Shown in pieces: positions 9,966 to 19,317 of a DNA stretch of 64,000 bases (the stretch's first letter is position 1; every line of letters begins with the position of its first letter). This DNA comes from Fuerstiella sp. (GTDB lineage Bacteria; Planctomycetota; Planctomycetia; Planctomycetales; Planctomycetaceae), in assembly GCA_029247265.1 (NCBI GenBank), contig JAQWLN010000177.1:95971-159970 (forward strand). Reading direction: 5' to 3'. A model generated the notes under the pieces. The model saw nothing but the letters and a program-made list of their open reading frames with translations. It made no database searches and was not told the origin of the DNA. Both the position numbers and the translations under genes were made by a program.

Positions 9966-9980
9966 CGACGGATGTCGCGG

Positions 9981-11636
9981 TTATGGGCGGCTGCGACCGT
10001 CCTTGATAATGCCGGCAAGTTGCGACTTGAGGCGAACAGCGATTGCAGGGTGATCGCTGATTACGTTTTTTGTTTCTGCCGGGTCGTCGTCGAGATTGAA
10101 CAGCTGAAACTGCGGCACCTTCGAATTCGTCAGTGATTGTTCAACGACCACATTGCGGGCCGTCTTCTTATCGTATCGGTGCAGCTTCCACTTGTTCGAC
10201 CGCAGGGCGTACGTTCCATTGTTGCCGTTGTTCTGCTGTACCAGATGATCTCGCCCGCCAGCGTCGGCTTCCCCCAGCAGCGCGCTCAGCACGTTGAAAC
10301 TGTCAAGGCAGCCGTCGTCCGGCAGTGACTGTTTGCTGAGAGCGGCCAGACTACCCGCCAGATCGATCGTGCACACGAGCTCGTCACTCACCCCTGGCTT
10401 GATGCGCCCTTTCCAGCGAGTGATAAACGGGGTCCGCGTACCACCTTCATACACGCTGTACTTGCCGCCCTTGTACGGTCCGGCGGCGCGGTGACGGCCG
10501 ATTTTTTCGATGGCTTCGTCTTTGTAACCATCGTCCAAAACAGGTCCGTTGTCTGAGCAGAATACGATCAGCGTATCTTCGGCCAGTTTCAGGCGGTCCA
10601 GTGCCTTCATCAATTCACCCACGCACCAGTCGAGTTCCACGATCGCGTCGCCTCGGAACCCCAGAGACGTCTTACCCTGGAAGCGTTCATGCGGAATTCG
10701 CGGCACGTGAATGTCGTGCGATGAAAAGAACAGAAAGAAGGGGCTGTCTTTGTGCTGTTCGATGAATTCAACCGATTTCTCAACCCATTTGTCTGCCAGG
10801 TCTTCGTCGCGGAAGCGGGCTGCGTGACCGCCCGTGTAAAAGCCGATGCGACTGATGCCGTTGTGGATGGTCGAGTTATGTCCGTGTGACCAGTCCATCT
10901 TCAGTGTGTCACGATGGGTGATGCCGGTTGGATGGTCGCCGCTCGGTTTTTTCTTACCGACCCACAGAGGATCCGCCGGATCCAGATTGGGAACGCGGTG
11001 ATCATGCACATAAACCTGCGGCACTCGGTCGTTGGTCGTGGGTAGCAGGAAACACGTATCGAATCCGATTTCGAGCGGTCCCGGCTTCAGCAGGCCATTC
11101 CAGTCCGGTCCGTCCTCTGCGCCCAGGCCCAGGTGCCATTTCCCAACAACACCGGTGGAATATCCGGCTCGTTTCAGAATCGATGCGACCGTTTCCGTTC
11201 CTGGTTTGATGATGGCCGGCGAATTGGGTGGCGCGATCCCTGTGCGTTCGCCTCGGAAGGCGTAGGTCCCCGTGAGCATGGAATAACGAGTTGGTGTGCA
11301 GGTCGACGCGGAGCAATAGCCGCTGGTGAATCGCAGGCCTTCGCTGGCCAGCTGGTCGATGTGCGGCGTCTTCAAAGCGGTTGCGCCGTAACACGAAACA
11401 TCGCCGTAGCCCAGGTCATCAGCCATGATGACCATGATATTCGGCGTTTCCGCCCATAACGGTGGCGCGCCTGCGAACAGCAGCGCCGCTGCCGCCAGCA
11501 TCAGCGTCCGGAACCACACCTGCGATCTGTTTGGTATCCGTTCCGGCGAAGACGACCGCAAACCATGGAGTCGCTCATGAGCCGTCAGTGCAGTCTGGTA
11601 TCGACAATGCCGCATCGGTAAACACGTCTTGTTCAT
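9981..11636 (-). CDS. Secreted formylglycine-dependent sulfatase
   Basis: 551 aa from the ATG at 11636, though the start is uncertain: the frame continues up to 11852, and the Met at 11501, right before a clean signal helix (L-A-A-A-A-L-L-F-A-G), is an alternative. It hydrolyses sulfate esters, probably of an algal or animal polysaccharide, outside the cytoplasm. I-M-A-D-D-L-G-Y-G-D gives the first metal-binding Asp pair. Cys113 in C-T-P-T-R is the residue converted to formylglycine, in the C-x-P-x-R signature. G-K-W-H-L-G and F-C-S-D-N-G-P supply further active-site residues. The gene converges on the SulP pseudogene and reads away from the glycogen debranching gene. The substrate is unknown. 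Confidence 0.9.
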   Translation of the reverse strand: MNKTCLPMRHCRYQTALTAHERLHGLRSSSPERIPNRSQVWFRTLMLAAAALLFAGAPPLWAETPNIMVIMADDLGYGDVSCYGATALKTPHIDQLASEGLRFTSGYCSASTCTPTRYSMLTGTYAFRGERTGIAPPNSPAIIKPGTETVASILKRAGYSTGVVGKWHLGLGAEDGPDWNGLLKPGPLEIGFDTCFLLPTTNDRVPQVYVHDHRVPNLDPADPLWVGKKKPSGDHPTGITHRDTLKMDWSHGHNSTIHNGISRIGFYTGGHAARFRDEDLADKWVEKSVEFIEQHKDSPFFLFFSSHDIHVPRIPHERFQGKTSLGFRGDAIVELDWCVGELMKALDRLKLAEDTLIVFCSDNGPVLDDGYKDEAIEKIGRHRAAGPYKGGKYSVYEGGTRTPFITRWKGRIKPGVSDELVCTIDLAGSLAALSKQSLPDDGCLDSFNVLSALLGEADAGGRDHLVQQNNGNNGTYALRSNKWKLHRYDKKTARNVVVEQSLTNSKVPQFQLFNLDDDPAETKNVISDHPAIAVRLKSQLAGIIKDGRSRP

Positions 11637-12002
11637 GATCTTCGGGTCTTCTGGCGGACATGGGAAATGGAAAAACACGATTCTTCCGTTGTAAGTAACG
11701 GCAGTCTGCACTCCGGAAGTCCGGCCTGAACACGGCAACCTTCCTGGCCAAGGTGATTCAGGTGTGTCGGTCGACCTGCGCCGCAGCTGACTGAACAATC
11801 TATGAACGCAACCGACGACTTGAAACCAGTAGCCAGCGACTTTGCCCCACATTTTCTGAATACCCGGTGTCAGGGTCGTTCAGTTTGTGCTTCGTTACCT
11901 GGACTGGCCCCGATCAGCCCTGGCAGCTTGAGGCCGTACTCGTCACGTCCGGACCGCCATGATTATTCGCAACGACGATCCGACGACAGGGGGCTTTCGA
12001 CG

Positions 12003-14267
12003 TTAGCCTTTGGGCGACTCCTGATCGTTTCGGCTGTGCCGCTCGGGCGGTTTGTCGTGCCCGTCGTGAAGCGTGTTTTGTGTTTCAGGCCAGCCATTCT
12101 GAAGAATCAGGACGGCCACGCTGCGACCATTTAACGGATAGGATTGTCCGTTGGAGTACGCTGTGTCTGAGGGTTCGTCGACGCTGGTATCGAACACCGG
12201 TACCCATCTTTCGGAAAGCTTGTGTCGTGGCAGAATAAACGATTCGGCCACGGTTTGATTACTGAGTAGCATCAGCAAAGTATCACCAGTAATTCGCTCG
12301 CCGCGTTCGTCGACTTCGTCGATCGATTCTCCGTTCAGGCGCACGCCGATGGAATGTACGCAGCCCGAATTCCATTCATCATCCGTTAACTCCTGACCCG
12401 TTGCTGACAACCAGGCAATGTCCTTCACCCCGGCTCCGCGAATTCGACGCCCCTGAAAGAAATTACGGCGTTTGAACACCGGCTGATCACGCCACAGGTG
12501 GATCACTTTCGTGCAGAAGTCCAGAAAGCTCTGCTGTTCCTCACCCAGGTCCCAGTGCAGCCAGCTGAGTTCGTTATCCTGGCAATAGGCATTATTGTTT
12601 CCCTGCTGCGTCTGCCCCAATTCATCCCCTCCTCGAATCATGGGGACACCCTGAGACAGCAACAGCGTCGCAAACAGATTCTTTCTCTGTCGCAGTCGCA
12701 GTTTGTTGATCTTAGGATCTGTGGTTTCGCCTTCCGTGCCGCAGTTCCATCCGTTGTTGTGACTTTCGCCATCGCGATTGTCTTCGTGGTTGGCAAGGTT
12801 TCGTTTTTCGTGATACGTCACTAGGTCTCGCAGGCAGAAACCGTCATGAGCGGTCACAAAGTTGATGCTGGCATGTGGCTGGCGACCGTTGTGTTTGTAC
12901 AGGTCGCTGCTTCCTGTCAGACGGGTTGCAAACTCATTGACAGCACCGCCGTCACCTGCCCAGAAGCGGCGCATCGTATCGCGATATTTTCCATTCCATT
13001 CGGACCAGCCATGAGGGAAATTGCCTACCTGATACCCGCCGCTGCCCAGATCCCACGGTTCTGCAATCAGTTTGATTTCCGACAACACCGGGTCCTGCAG
13101 AATGATGTCAAAGAATGCGCTGAGCTTGTCGACGTCGTGAAGTTCCCGTGCCAGAGCGCTGCAGAGGTCGAATCGAAATCCGTCGACGTGCATTTCCTGG
13201 ACCCAGTACCGCAGGCTGTCCATGATCAGCTGAAGAACTCTTGGCGACTGCATATTCAAAGTGTTGCCGCAACCGGTGAAATCCTGATATTGCCGTTTGT
13301 TATGTGGCATCAGTCGATAGTACGACGCATTGTCAACGCCGCGCAGTGACAGTGTTGGCCCGAACTCGTTGCCCTCACCTGTGTGGTTGTAGACCACGTC
13401 AAGAATGACTTCGATGTCAGCAGCGTGCAACTGCCTGATCATCTGTTTGAATTCCCTGACGACGGCCTGCGGTTCAGTGGCTGACGCGTAGCGGGAGTCC
13501 GGAGAGAAAAACGACAGGGTGTTGTAACCCCAGTAGTTGACCAGTCCGTTGTTGATGAGGTGACGATCATCCACGTGATAGTGAACGGGCATCAGTTCGA
13601 CCGCCGTGACTCCCAATTTCCTGAAATGTGCAATGGCGGCATCAGACCCAAGCCCGGAGTACGTCCCGCGAACTTCTTCCGGCACATCAGGGTGCAGTTG
13701 AGTAAACCCTTTGACATGTGTTTCGTAAATCAGGGTCTTGTGCCACGGTGTGCACGGATGCCGGTCATCACCCCAGTCGAAGTCGGAATCAACAACAACA
13801 CCCAGCGGGGCGAACGCAGCATTGTCGGTTTCGTTGAACAATGAATCATCGTTTCCGGCGTCGTGTCCGACATGGAATCCAAACATGGAATCCGACCATT
13901 GGATTGCACGACCGACAGCACGGGCGTAGGGATCCAGCAGGACTTTGTTTGCGTTGAAACGGTGTCCTGCGTGAGGAGCAAAGGGGCCGTGCACGCGAAT
14001 GCCATAAAGCTGCCCCGGTCGCAGATCGGGGAAAAATCCGTGCCAGGCAAGATGTGTACACTCGGTCAGCGGGATTCGGTGCGTTTCTATCTGGTCTGAA
14101 GCAGAATCAAACAAACACAATTCCACTTTCGTGGCGTGTTCTGAGAAAACAGCAATGTTCAGGCCCTGGCCATCCCATGTGGCTCCCAGTGGGTAGGGGC
14201 GGCCCGGCCATTGACGAATCTCTTCAGATCCCGATTTTGCTGCTTTCTGTGGCAATGTTTCCAACAT
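12003..14267 (-). CDS. glgX: Glycogen debranching enzyme (GlgX/TreX-type GH13)
   Basis: 754 aa, normal for the family. An N-terminal CBM48-like beta domain (about residues 20-130: Y-P-L-G-A-T-W-D, N-I-A-V-F-S-E-H-A) is followed by the GH13 barrel. The conserved regions are D-V-V-Y-N-H-T (region I), G-F-R-F-D-L with nucleophile Asp367 (region II), E-P-W-D with acid/base Glu403 (region III) and F-V-T-A-H-D-G (region IV, transition-state Asp). It cuts alpha-1,6 branches of glycogen or limit dextrin in the cytoplasm. No other glycogen gene is beside it. The last ~40 residues are polar and Asp/Glu/Arg-rich beyond the usual C-terminal beta domain. Confidence 0.95.
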   Translation of the reverse strand: MLETLPQKAAKSGSEEIRQWPGRPYPLGATWDGQGLNIAVFSEHATKVELCLFDSASDQIETHRIPLTECTHLAWHGFFPDLRPGQLYGIRVHGPFAPHAGHRFNANKVLLDPYARAVGRAIQWSDSMFGFHVGHDAGNDDSLFNETDNAAFAPLGVVVDSDFDWGDDRHPCTPWHKTLIYETHVKGFTQLHPDVPEEVRGTYSGLGSDAAIAHFRKLGVTAVELMPVHYHVDDRHLINNGLVNYWGYNTLSFFSPDSRYASATEPQAVVREFKQMIRQLHAADIEVILDVVYNHTGEGNEFGPTLSLRGVDNASYYRLMPHNKRQYQDFTGCGNTLNMQSPRVLQLIMDSLRYWVQEMHVDGFRFDLCSALARELHDVDKLSAFFDIILQDPVLSEIKLIAEPWDLGSGGYQVGNFPHGWSEWNGKYRDTMRRFWAGDGGAVNEFATRLTGSSDLYKHNGRQPHASINFVTAHDGFCLRDLVTYHEKRNLANHEDNRDGESHNNGWNCGTEGETTDPKINKLRLRQRKNLFATLLLSQGVPMIRGGDELGQTQQGNNNAYCQDNELSWLHWDLGEEQQSFLDFCTKVIHLWRDQPVFKRRNFFQGRRIRGAGVKDIAWLSATGQELTDDEWNSGCVHSIGVRLNGESIDEVDERGERITGDTLLMLLSNQTVAESFILPRHKLSERWVPVFDTSVDEPSDTAYSNGQSYPLNGRSVAVLILQNGWPETQNTLHDGHDKPPERHSRNDQESPKG

Positions 14268-14686
14268 CCTGCCGACACCTTTGCTTTCGACGGCAATTTA
14301 CAAGAAAGTCACCCGTACCGAAATCAATAGTGCGCACAAGTAGTAAGTAGCGTGCCGCGGGCATAAACCCTGAATTATCAGGCGACGCTCGATCCGCCTG
14401 TTCACTTCGCGGTATCCTTCATCGGTCGAATACAGGGCCGAACGTGCATATTCAAAGGAATCTCGCGGCTGAAACGGTTGTTGCGGTCGCGTAGACTGGA
14501 TGGTTTTCTCCTGCGATTCCTCAGTCCGCAGTCGCATCGACCGATATTATGAGGCGAGGACATGTCGTGGCCTCACACTTCGGACGAGATACCACAAATC
14601 CCTCTGGTCGCAGACTTTGTGTTTGACTCCGTTTTCCCTGGGGCCGTATAACGTAACGCTACCAAACAGGCCTTCTTATTCATTCA
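14268..14686. other. Intergenic region, possible 79-codon ORF
   Basis: These 419 bases separate glgX (minus) from the coiled-coil operon (plus). An open frame of 79 codons at 14298-14537 on the minus strand lies 30 bases ahead of glgX. It starts with a polar Gln/Arg-rich segment and ends in a hydrophobic stretch. I recognise no family and cannot tell a real small protein from chance. The promoter of the operon starting at 14687 should lie on the right side of this gap. Confidence 0.35.
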
Positions 14687-15346
14687 ATGCGCAAAGCTTT
14701 CCCTAAAATTGCCACTATTCTCCTGGCCATCAGTTCTGTGGCGTTCATGGGAATGTCGGTGGCAGCATATTTCGGACGTCCCAATCCCATCGCAGAGATG
14801 GGATCCGAGGTGGTCGCGGACTATAAGTTCGAAGGTACTCCCGACGGGTCGTCATGGAAGGTCACGCCTAATACGGGAACGGATCGGACTGAAAAACAGC
14901 ACACCACTGCCTACGGGGCACTGCTGGATGCGTTTGACAGTAAGTCCAGTCGAATGAAGTCTGAAGCGGATGCCATGACGTCGCGGACGACAGAGATTCG
15001 CGACGCCATCACGCAGATTCGTGGCCAGCAGGATCTGGACATCGATGCTCTGACTCAGCGAATTGAGGTCCTGGCCCAGGAGGCCGACACACGGCTTTCG
15101 GAGCAAATGAACAAGTCGCAGCAACTGCAGGCGTTGTCGGTCGATACAAAAGTACTCCGTGATGAGACAACCCGTCGTCGTCAGGACGTCATTCGACTGC
15201 AGAATGAACTGGAAGAACTGAAGACAGACCGATTTCGCCTGGTAGAGCTTCGTCGTGTTCTGACAGACCGACTGCTTCGGTTTCAACTGGAAAACGAGGC
15301 TCTTGAGGACCGCGTCCAGCAGATGAAGAAACTAACGGACCAGTAG
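14687..15346 (+). CDS. Membrane-anchored coiled-coil protein, first of three-gene operon
   Basis: 219 aa. One N-terminal hydrophobic segment (about residues 8-28) acts as a signal anchor, then a short linker (about 30-75), then an almost unbroken heptad-rich coiled coil to the C-terminus (about 80-215), rich in Gln, Glu, Arg and Leu. No enzymatic motif is visible. The next gene starts 50 bases downstream on the same strand and has the same plan (anchor plus coiled coil), which suggests the two assemble together in the cell envelope. I do not recognise the family. There is no obvious strong ribosome-binding site before the ATG. Confidence 0.7.
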   Translation: MRKAFPKIATILLAISSVAFMGMSVAAYFGRPNPIAEMGSEVVADYKFEGTPDGSSWKVTPNTGTDRTEKQHTTAYGALLDAFDSKSSRMKSEADAMTSRTTEIRDAITQIRGQQDLDIDALTQRIEVLAQEADTRLSEQMNKSQQLQALSVDTKVLRDETTRRRQDVIRLQNELEELKTDRFRLVELRRVLTDRLLRFQLENEALEDRVQQMKKLTDQ

Positions 15347-15396
15347 TCCGGTTTCAGTCACACAACATTTCGAAACGATGATCTGGAGACTGCTCG

Positions 15397-16248
15397 ATGA
15401 ACAACGTCGTCGGCAAAATGTTGATCGTAATGCAACTCGTGTTCAGCGTGCTGTTCATGTGTTTCGCGGGAGCGGTATACACCTTCCAGGGACAATGGCG
15501 CACGAAGGCCCTAGACCTGCAGCTTCTTGTCGATGACCAGAAGCTGCAAATCGACGATGCTGTTGCCGCCCGAAATCGCGAAGTGATGCAGCTGGAGGCC
15601 AGTGTGGAAACTGCGGAAACGGACCGCGATAATTTCCGAGCACAACTACAGACCGCAGAAACTCAGGCGGCGACAGATCAGGCGTTGCTTGCTGCCGCGT
15701 CGCTGGAGCGTGACAAAGCTCTGGCGGATTCAGAAGTCGCGACTGCGGAGGCCGCTGCCCGCATCGTTGAAGCCAACGCTTTGAACAAGGAAGTGCGAAG
15801 TCAGCAACTTCGCATTTCAACACTTGTGTCCGACATTCAGAGCGTCGAGAACGATCTGCTTGACAAGACCGGAAAACTGGCTTCGGCTGTGGAAATCGAA
15901 GAACAACATCTCAGCGAACTCGGGCGAATGAAGGATTTGCTCCGCCTGAACGATATTGACCCTGGTCAGATGATCGTGGGGCCAGTACCCGCGCAGGTGG
16001 AGAAAGTTGACGGTAAAATTCGAGGAACACGGCGGAATAAGGCGCGTACCGCTGAGCTGGCAGAAATCAGCATAGGCAGCGACGATAAGGTCTACGCAAA
16101 TCAGCTGCTGACCGTCTATCGCAAGGACAAATACATCTGTACGGCCCGTGTTGTGGAGGTTTTTCCCGACGTGGCGATCTGTCTCGTAATCGAAAAGACC
16201 CGTCAGGGCAACATTCAGGAAGGCGACGATGTCACAACAAAACTCTGA
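15397..16248 (+). CDS. Membrane-anchored coiled-coil protein with C-terminal beta domain
   Basis: 283 aa. An N-terminal transmembrane helix (about residues 7-30) precedes a long coiled coil (about 35-185, with Ala/Glu/Asp-rich heptads). The last ~65 residues form a separate beta-rich domain (A-E-I-S-I-G-S-D-D-K-V, then V-Y-R-K-D and V-V-E-V-F-P-D, ending G-D-D-V-T-T-K-L). This tail resembles small beta domains of envelope proteins such as FlgT-C, and the overall plan is like MreC: anchor, coiled coil, beta domain. That is a resemblance of layout, not proven homology. A GGAG lies ahead of the ATG. Its end overlaps the next small gene by 20 bases. Confidence 0.7.
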   Translation: MNNVVGKMLIVMQLVFSVLFMCFAGAVYTFQGQWRTKALDLQLLVDDQKLQIDDAVAARNREVMQLEASVETAETDRDNFRAQLQTAETQAATDQALLAAASLERDKALADSEVATAEAAARIVEANALNKEVRSQQLRISTLVSDIQSVENDLLDKTGKLASAVEIEEQHLSELGRMKDLLRLNDIDPGQMIVGPVPAQVEKVDGKIRGTRRNKARTAELAEISIGSDDKVYANQLLTVYRKDKYICTARVVEVFPDVAICLVIEKTRQGNIQEGDDVTTKL

Positions 16249-16354
16249 TCCAACCGTCTACGATGGCTTGATGTTTGTCTCGCTGGCGGCGGTCATCGTG
16301 GGCATCGTTTTTCTGGTGATGACACTGGGGCAGTACGGCTGGACCGGTCCGTAA
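16229..16354 (+). CDS. 41-aa single-helix membrane protein, third gene of the coiled-coil operon
   Basis: A 42-codon frame (41 aa plus TAA) begins at the ATG 16229, inside the end of the upstream gene, with a 20-base overlap. A strong ribosome-binding sequence AGGAAGG (16217-16223) is spaced 5 bases before the ATG. The peptide has a short polar N-terminus (M-S-Q-Q-N-S-D-P-T), one transmembrane helix (about residues 15-35: M-F-V-S-L-A-A-V-I-V-G) and a short tail ending W-T-G-P. A rho-independent terminator follows 28 bases after the stop. Overlap, Shine-Dalgarno and terminator together make this a likely real gene that is translationally coupled to the coiled-coil protein. Function unknown. 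Confidence 0.75.
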   Translation: MSQQNSDPTVYDGLMFVSLAAVIVGIVFLVMTLGQYGWTGP

Positions 16355-16381
16355 GAGCCTCCGTTATGAAATTCTGCGCAT

Positions 16382-16417
16382 AAAAGAAGCCCGTCACCTT
16401 CAAGGTGCCGGGCTTTT
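16382..16417. terminator. Rho-independent terminator (bidirectional)
   Basis: Stem AAGCCCG (16387-16393) with CGGGCTT (16409-16415), extended inward by CACC/GGTG, then TTTT on the plus strand and a matching A-rich left flank. It ends the coiled-coil operon and can also end the convergent zinc-ribbon gene at 16438-17166. Confidence 0.9.
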
Positions 16418-16437
16418 GTGTGCGCAGGTTCCGAACC

Positions 16438-17166
16438 TTATTCTTCCCTGATCAGATACAGAATTCGTCCACAGGCTCGGCACAGAAGAAACTCACTCAT
16501 GTTCATTCGCACGATATCCTGAGACGTCGCGCCCGTGTTGCAGGCAGTGCAGAATCCACCTTCCACAAGTGCCATGGCAGCGGGGCCCATTGCGTCACGC
16601 AGTCTCTGGTAAGTTGTCCGTGATTCTCCCGCAGGAATGACGGCATCCGCTTCTGCGATCTCCGTGGTCAATCGCTCGATATCGCTCTTGAGGCCAGGCT
16701 CAATCGACTTGGTCTCGGCCGTGATATCCGCTGTCTTCTGTTTCAGCTCGGACACTTCTTCCATGAGTCGATTTAACTCGTCATTGGCCTCATCAACCTG
16801 ACTCAGCAGACTCAGAATCTGATCCTCAAGTTGTGCATCAGCCGCTCTTGCTGATGCCATCTGAGCCTGGATGATGTCATACTCCTTGTTGGAACTCGCC
16901 TCGTTCAGCCGCAACGTCAGTTTCGTGACTTCTGCTTCACGGCTCTTCAGGTTCAGAGTATTCTCATCGACGGATTTTTTCAGCAGCTGGATCTGTTCCT
17001 TCTGATCCGTACACGCCTGATCGGCGGCTGACACTTTCTTTTCTGAGACAGCGATTCTTCTGGGACCATGGGCAAGCGTCTGCTCGGCGTCGTCAAGTTG
17101 CTGCAACAGCCCGTGCAGATGATGATACTCGTGAGACGTCCTGGTGGTCATGAACAGATGCTCCAA
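16438..17166 (-). CDS. Coiled-coil protein with C4-type zinc ribbon (COG1579-like)
   Basis: 242 aa. Residues ~15-180 form a long helical coiled coil. The C-terminus carries two Cys pairs (F-C-T-A-C and L-C-R-A-C-G-R-I-L-Y-L), the C4 zinc ribbon typical of the COG1579/zf-RING_7 family. Members are widespread bacterial proteins thought to bind nucleic acid or act as adaptors, with no settled function. An inner Met (M-T-T-R-T-S) five residues in could be the true start. It converges on the coiled-coil operon and shares its terminator. Confidence 0.85.
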   Translation of the reverse strand: MEHLFMTTRTSHEYHHLHGLLQQLDDAEQTLAHGPRRIAVSEKKVSAADQACTDQKEQIQLLKKSVDENTLNLKSREAEVTKLTLRLNEASSNKEYDIIQAQMASARAADAQLEDQILSLLSQVDEANDELNRLMEEVSELKQKTADITAETKSIEPGLKSDIERLTTEIAEADAVIPAGESRTTYQRLRDAMGPAAMALVEGGFCTACNTGATSQDIVRMNMSEFLLCRACGRILYLIREE

Positions 17167-17478
17167 ACGGAATTTTGCAGGAAGTGACGGCCAATGTGAT
17201 TGTGGCCGATAAGGAAAGGTGACAGATTCGCCAATGACAGGAATCCTGATTCTATGAAGCCTTGCCGTGATTCTCTACAAAGAAGCCCATGTTAAAGTCT
17301 TTTGGAAAAACAACCTTCTGAGCAGGGCGCCGCACCGTAGCGCTCTATGGAAGCAGATCAAACGCCTCCTGGCCTTAGGGTCTCAGGACGCTCGGTTGAG
17401 GCATGCCCTCGTTGATGGCGTAATTGTGGCAGCAGTCGATTGGTGCAACCGAGGTGAACTGTCAGGATCGGTGGAGAA
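17167..17478. other. Divergent intergenic region
   Basis: These 312 bases separate the minus-strand zinc-ribbon gene from the plus-strand cobA-hemD gene and should contain both promoters. A 71-codon plus-strand frame here has no recognisable feature. I see no hairpin or RNA. Confidence 0.45.
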
Positions 17479-19014
17479 ATGACCGAAATGAAAACCGGAA
17501 AAGTCTTTCTGGTAGGAGCCGGCCCCGGCGACCCCAGGTTGCTGACGCTACGGGGCAAAGAAGTGCTGACGGCAGCGGATCTGGTGTTGTACGACGGGTT
17601 AGCCAACCCGCTGCTGCTGCGTCTGGCCGATTGTCCTTGTGAAAGAACGGCTCGCACACAGGTCGGAGGCGGTCGCATTGTACTTCAACAGGAAATCAAC
17701 GAACGCCTGATCAGGGAAGCTCACAGCGGAAAAAACGTGGTTCGCCTGAAAGGCGGGGACCCGTATATCTTCGGCCGCGGCAGCGAAGAGGCCGCGGCAC
17801 TGGAAGCGGCGGGTGTACCGTTCGAAGTCATTCCGGGAATTACGGCTGCGACGGCTGCCGGCGAGTATGCCGGATTTTCGTTCACTCATCGAGACATCGC
17901 GTCGGCCGTCGCCTTTGTGACGGGGCACGAAGATCCGTCGCGTGAGGCACCTCGTCTGGACTACCGCGCATTGGCGTCGTTTCCGGGAACTCTGGTTTTT
18001 TACATGGGGCTGGGGCGAGTTCAGGATATTTGCACCCAACTGATCTGCGAAGGAAAACCGGGAACGACATCAGCAGCCGTTGTCTGCCAGGCATCGTTAC
18101 CCCAACAACGGGTCGTCATTTCGACGCTGGCCGAGCTGCCCGCTGCTGTAGCAGCATCCGATCTACGCCCACCTTCTCTGATCGTTGTCGGCGAATGTGT
18201 GGACTTGCGGCACGCCTGTTCATGGTTTGAACAGGGTCCATTGTTCGGCCAAACCATCGGGATTACTCGACCGGACCATCAGAGCGACGATATTGCCGCC
18301 AAAATCGTCACTCTGTCCGGGCAGCCAGTCATCATGCCCATGATCGAAATTCGCGCGATCCACGAAACACAGGCTGCCACCGCTGATGAAGTTGTGGCCC
18401 GACTTGAAAACTACCAATGGCTGGTCTTTACGAGTGTCAACGGCGTTGCCGCGTTCTTTGATCGTTTGTGGCAGACGGGGCGTGATGTGCGGCAGATTGG
18501 CCATCTGCAGGTTGCTGCCGTTGGTTCATCGACTGCCGCCGCGCTCGAAAATCGTGGGCTGAGGGCCGATATTGTCCCGGATTCCTTTCGGGCCGAAGCA
18601 CTGGCAGAGTCGCTGAGTCCGCACGTGAAGGACCAGCGTGTCCTGTGGGCCAGGGCCAGTCGTGGCCGCGATGTACTGTCGCGCACGCTTGCCGACGCAG
18701 GGGCAACCGTGGATGAGGTGATCGTCTACCGCAACGATGATGTCGAGCCGTTCGATGCCCAGGTTGTGGATTTGGTCCGCTCGGGTTCGCTGGACTGGGT
18801 GGGACTCAGCAGCCCGTCCATCGCTCGACAGTTCGCGAAACTGTTATCCACGCACCAGATCAGTCCGCAGTCGTTGAGTACAAAAATTGCGACGATAAGT
18901 CCCGTGACCAGCGGTGCTGTGACAGAGGCGGGCCTGGTTGTTGCCGTCGAAGCCACAACTTACACGTGGGATGGTATTATCGACGCGATCGCCGGATCGA
19001 CGACAGCTCGTTGA
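17479..19014 (+). CDS. Uroporphyrinogen-III C-methyltransferase / uroporphyrinogen-III synthase fusion
   Basis: 511 aa combining two tetrapyrrole enzymes. Residues ~5-245 are a SAM-dependent uroporphyrinogen-III methyltransferase (CobA/SUMT): V-G-A-G-P-G-D-P, then G-G-D-P-Y-I-F-G-R-G and V-I-P-G-I-T-A-A, all standard for the family. Residues ~255-510 are a HemD-like uroporphyrinogen-III synthase (I-G-I-T-R-P start, V-F-T-S-V-N-G-V and a late W-V-G-L-S-S-P-S). Together they close the porphyrin ring and methylate it to precorrin-2, toward siroheme or cobalamin. Such fusions are known in several bacteria. No other heme gene is adjacent. The frame is intact. Confidence 0.95.
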   Translation: MTEMKTGKVFLVGAGPGDPRLLTLRGKEVLTAADLVLYDGLANPLLLRLADCPCERTARTQVGGGRIVLQQEINERLIREAHSGKNVVRLKGGDPYIFGRGSEEAAALEAAGVPFEVIPGITAATAAGEYAGFSFTHRDIASAVAFVTGHEDPSREAPRLDYRALASFPGTLVFYMGLGRVQDICTQLICEGKPGTTSAAVVCQASLPQQRVVISTLAELPAAVAASDLRPPSLIVVGECVDLRHACSWFEQGPLFGQTIGITRPDHQSDDIAAKIVTLSGQPVIMPMIEIRAIHETQAATADEVVARLENYQWLVFTSVNGVAAFFDRLWQTGRDVRQIGHLQVAAVGSSTAAALENRGLRADIVPDSFRAEALAESLSPHVKDQRVLWARASRGRDVLSRTLADAGATVDEVIVYRNDDVEPFDAQVVDLVRSGSLDWVGLSSPSIARQFAKLLSTHQISPQSLSTKIATISPVTSGAVTEAGLVVAVEATTYTWDGIIDAIAGSTTAR

Positions 19015-19017
19015 CGA

Positions 19018-19317
19018 CTACAGATGTACCGGGATGAACCGCTCGAATTCACCCGCTTCCGGAGCCGGGGCATCTAGCCACGGAACTTCCTCATTGGTGT
19101 CAGAATATTTCTGAACGGCCGCCTTAAATTGCCTGACGATGGCCTTCAACACGTCACGTTCCGACGCCCCATTTATGACAATCCCGTCCAGGTTGGCGAC
19201 GCGACCCGACAGTTGGCCGTCGCCGGCTTTCGTAAGAATCACGTGGCAACTGAAGACCGGAACCGGATTACAGTCACTTTCCGAAATCAGCGGTAGTGGA
19301 CTGGGGTCTTTTTCCAC
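19018..19317 (-). CDS. Conserved-looking hypothetical small protein
   Basis: 99 aa. No family recognised with certainty. The central part (C-H-V-I-L-T-K to A-V-Q-K-Y, about residues 24-71) has a beta-beta-alpha pattern and a G-R-V-A-N-L-D-G-I segment reminiscent of HicB-like half folds, but no HicA toxin or DNA-binding segment is near. It ends with an acidic/Pro-rich tail. The stop lies 3 bases from the stop of the convergent cobA-hemD gene. Likely cytoplasmic. Confidence 0.6.
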   Translation of the reverse strand: MEKDPSPLPLISESDCNPVPVFSCHVILTKAGDGQLSGRVANLDGIVINGASERDVLKAIVRQFKAAVQKYSDTNEEVPWLDAPAPEAGEFERFIPVHL

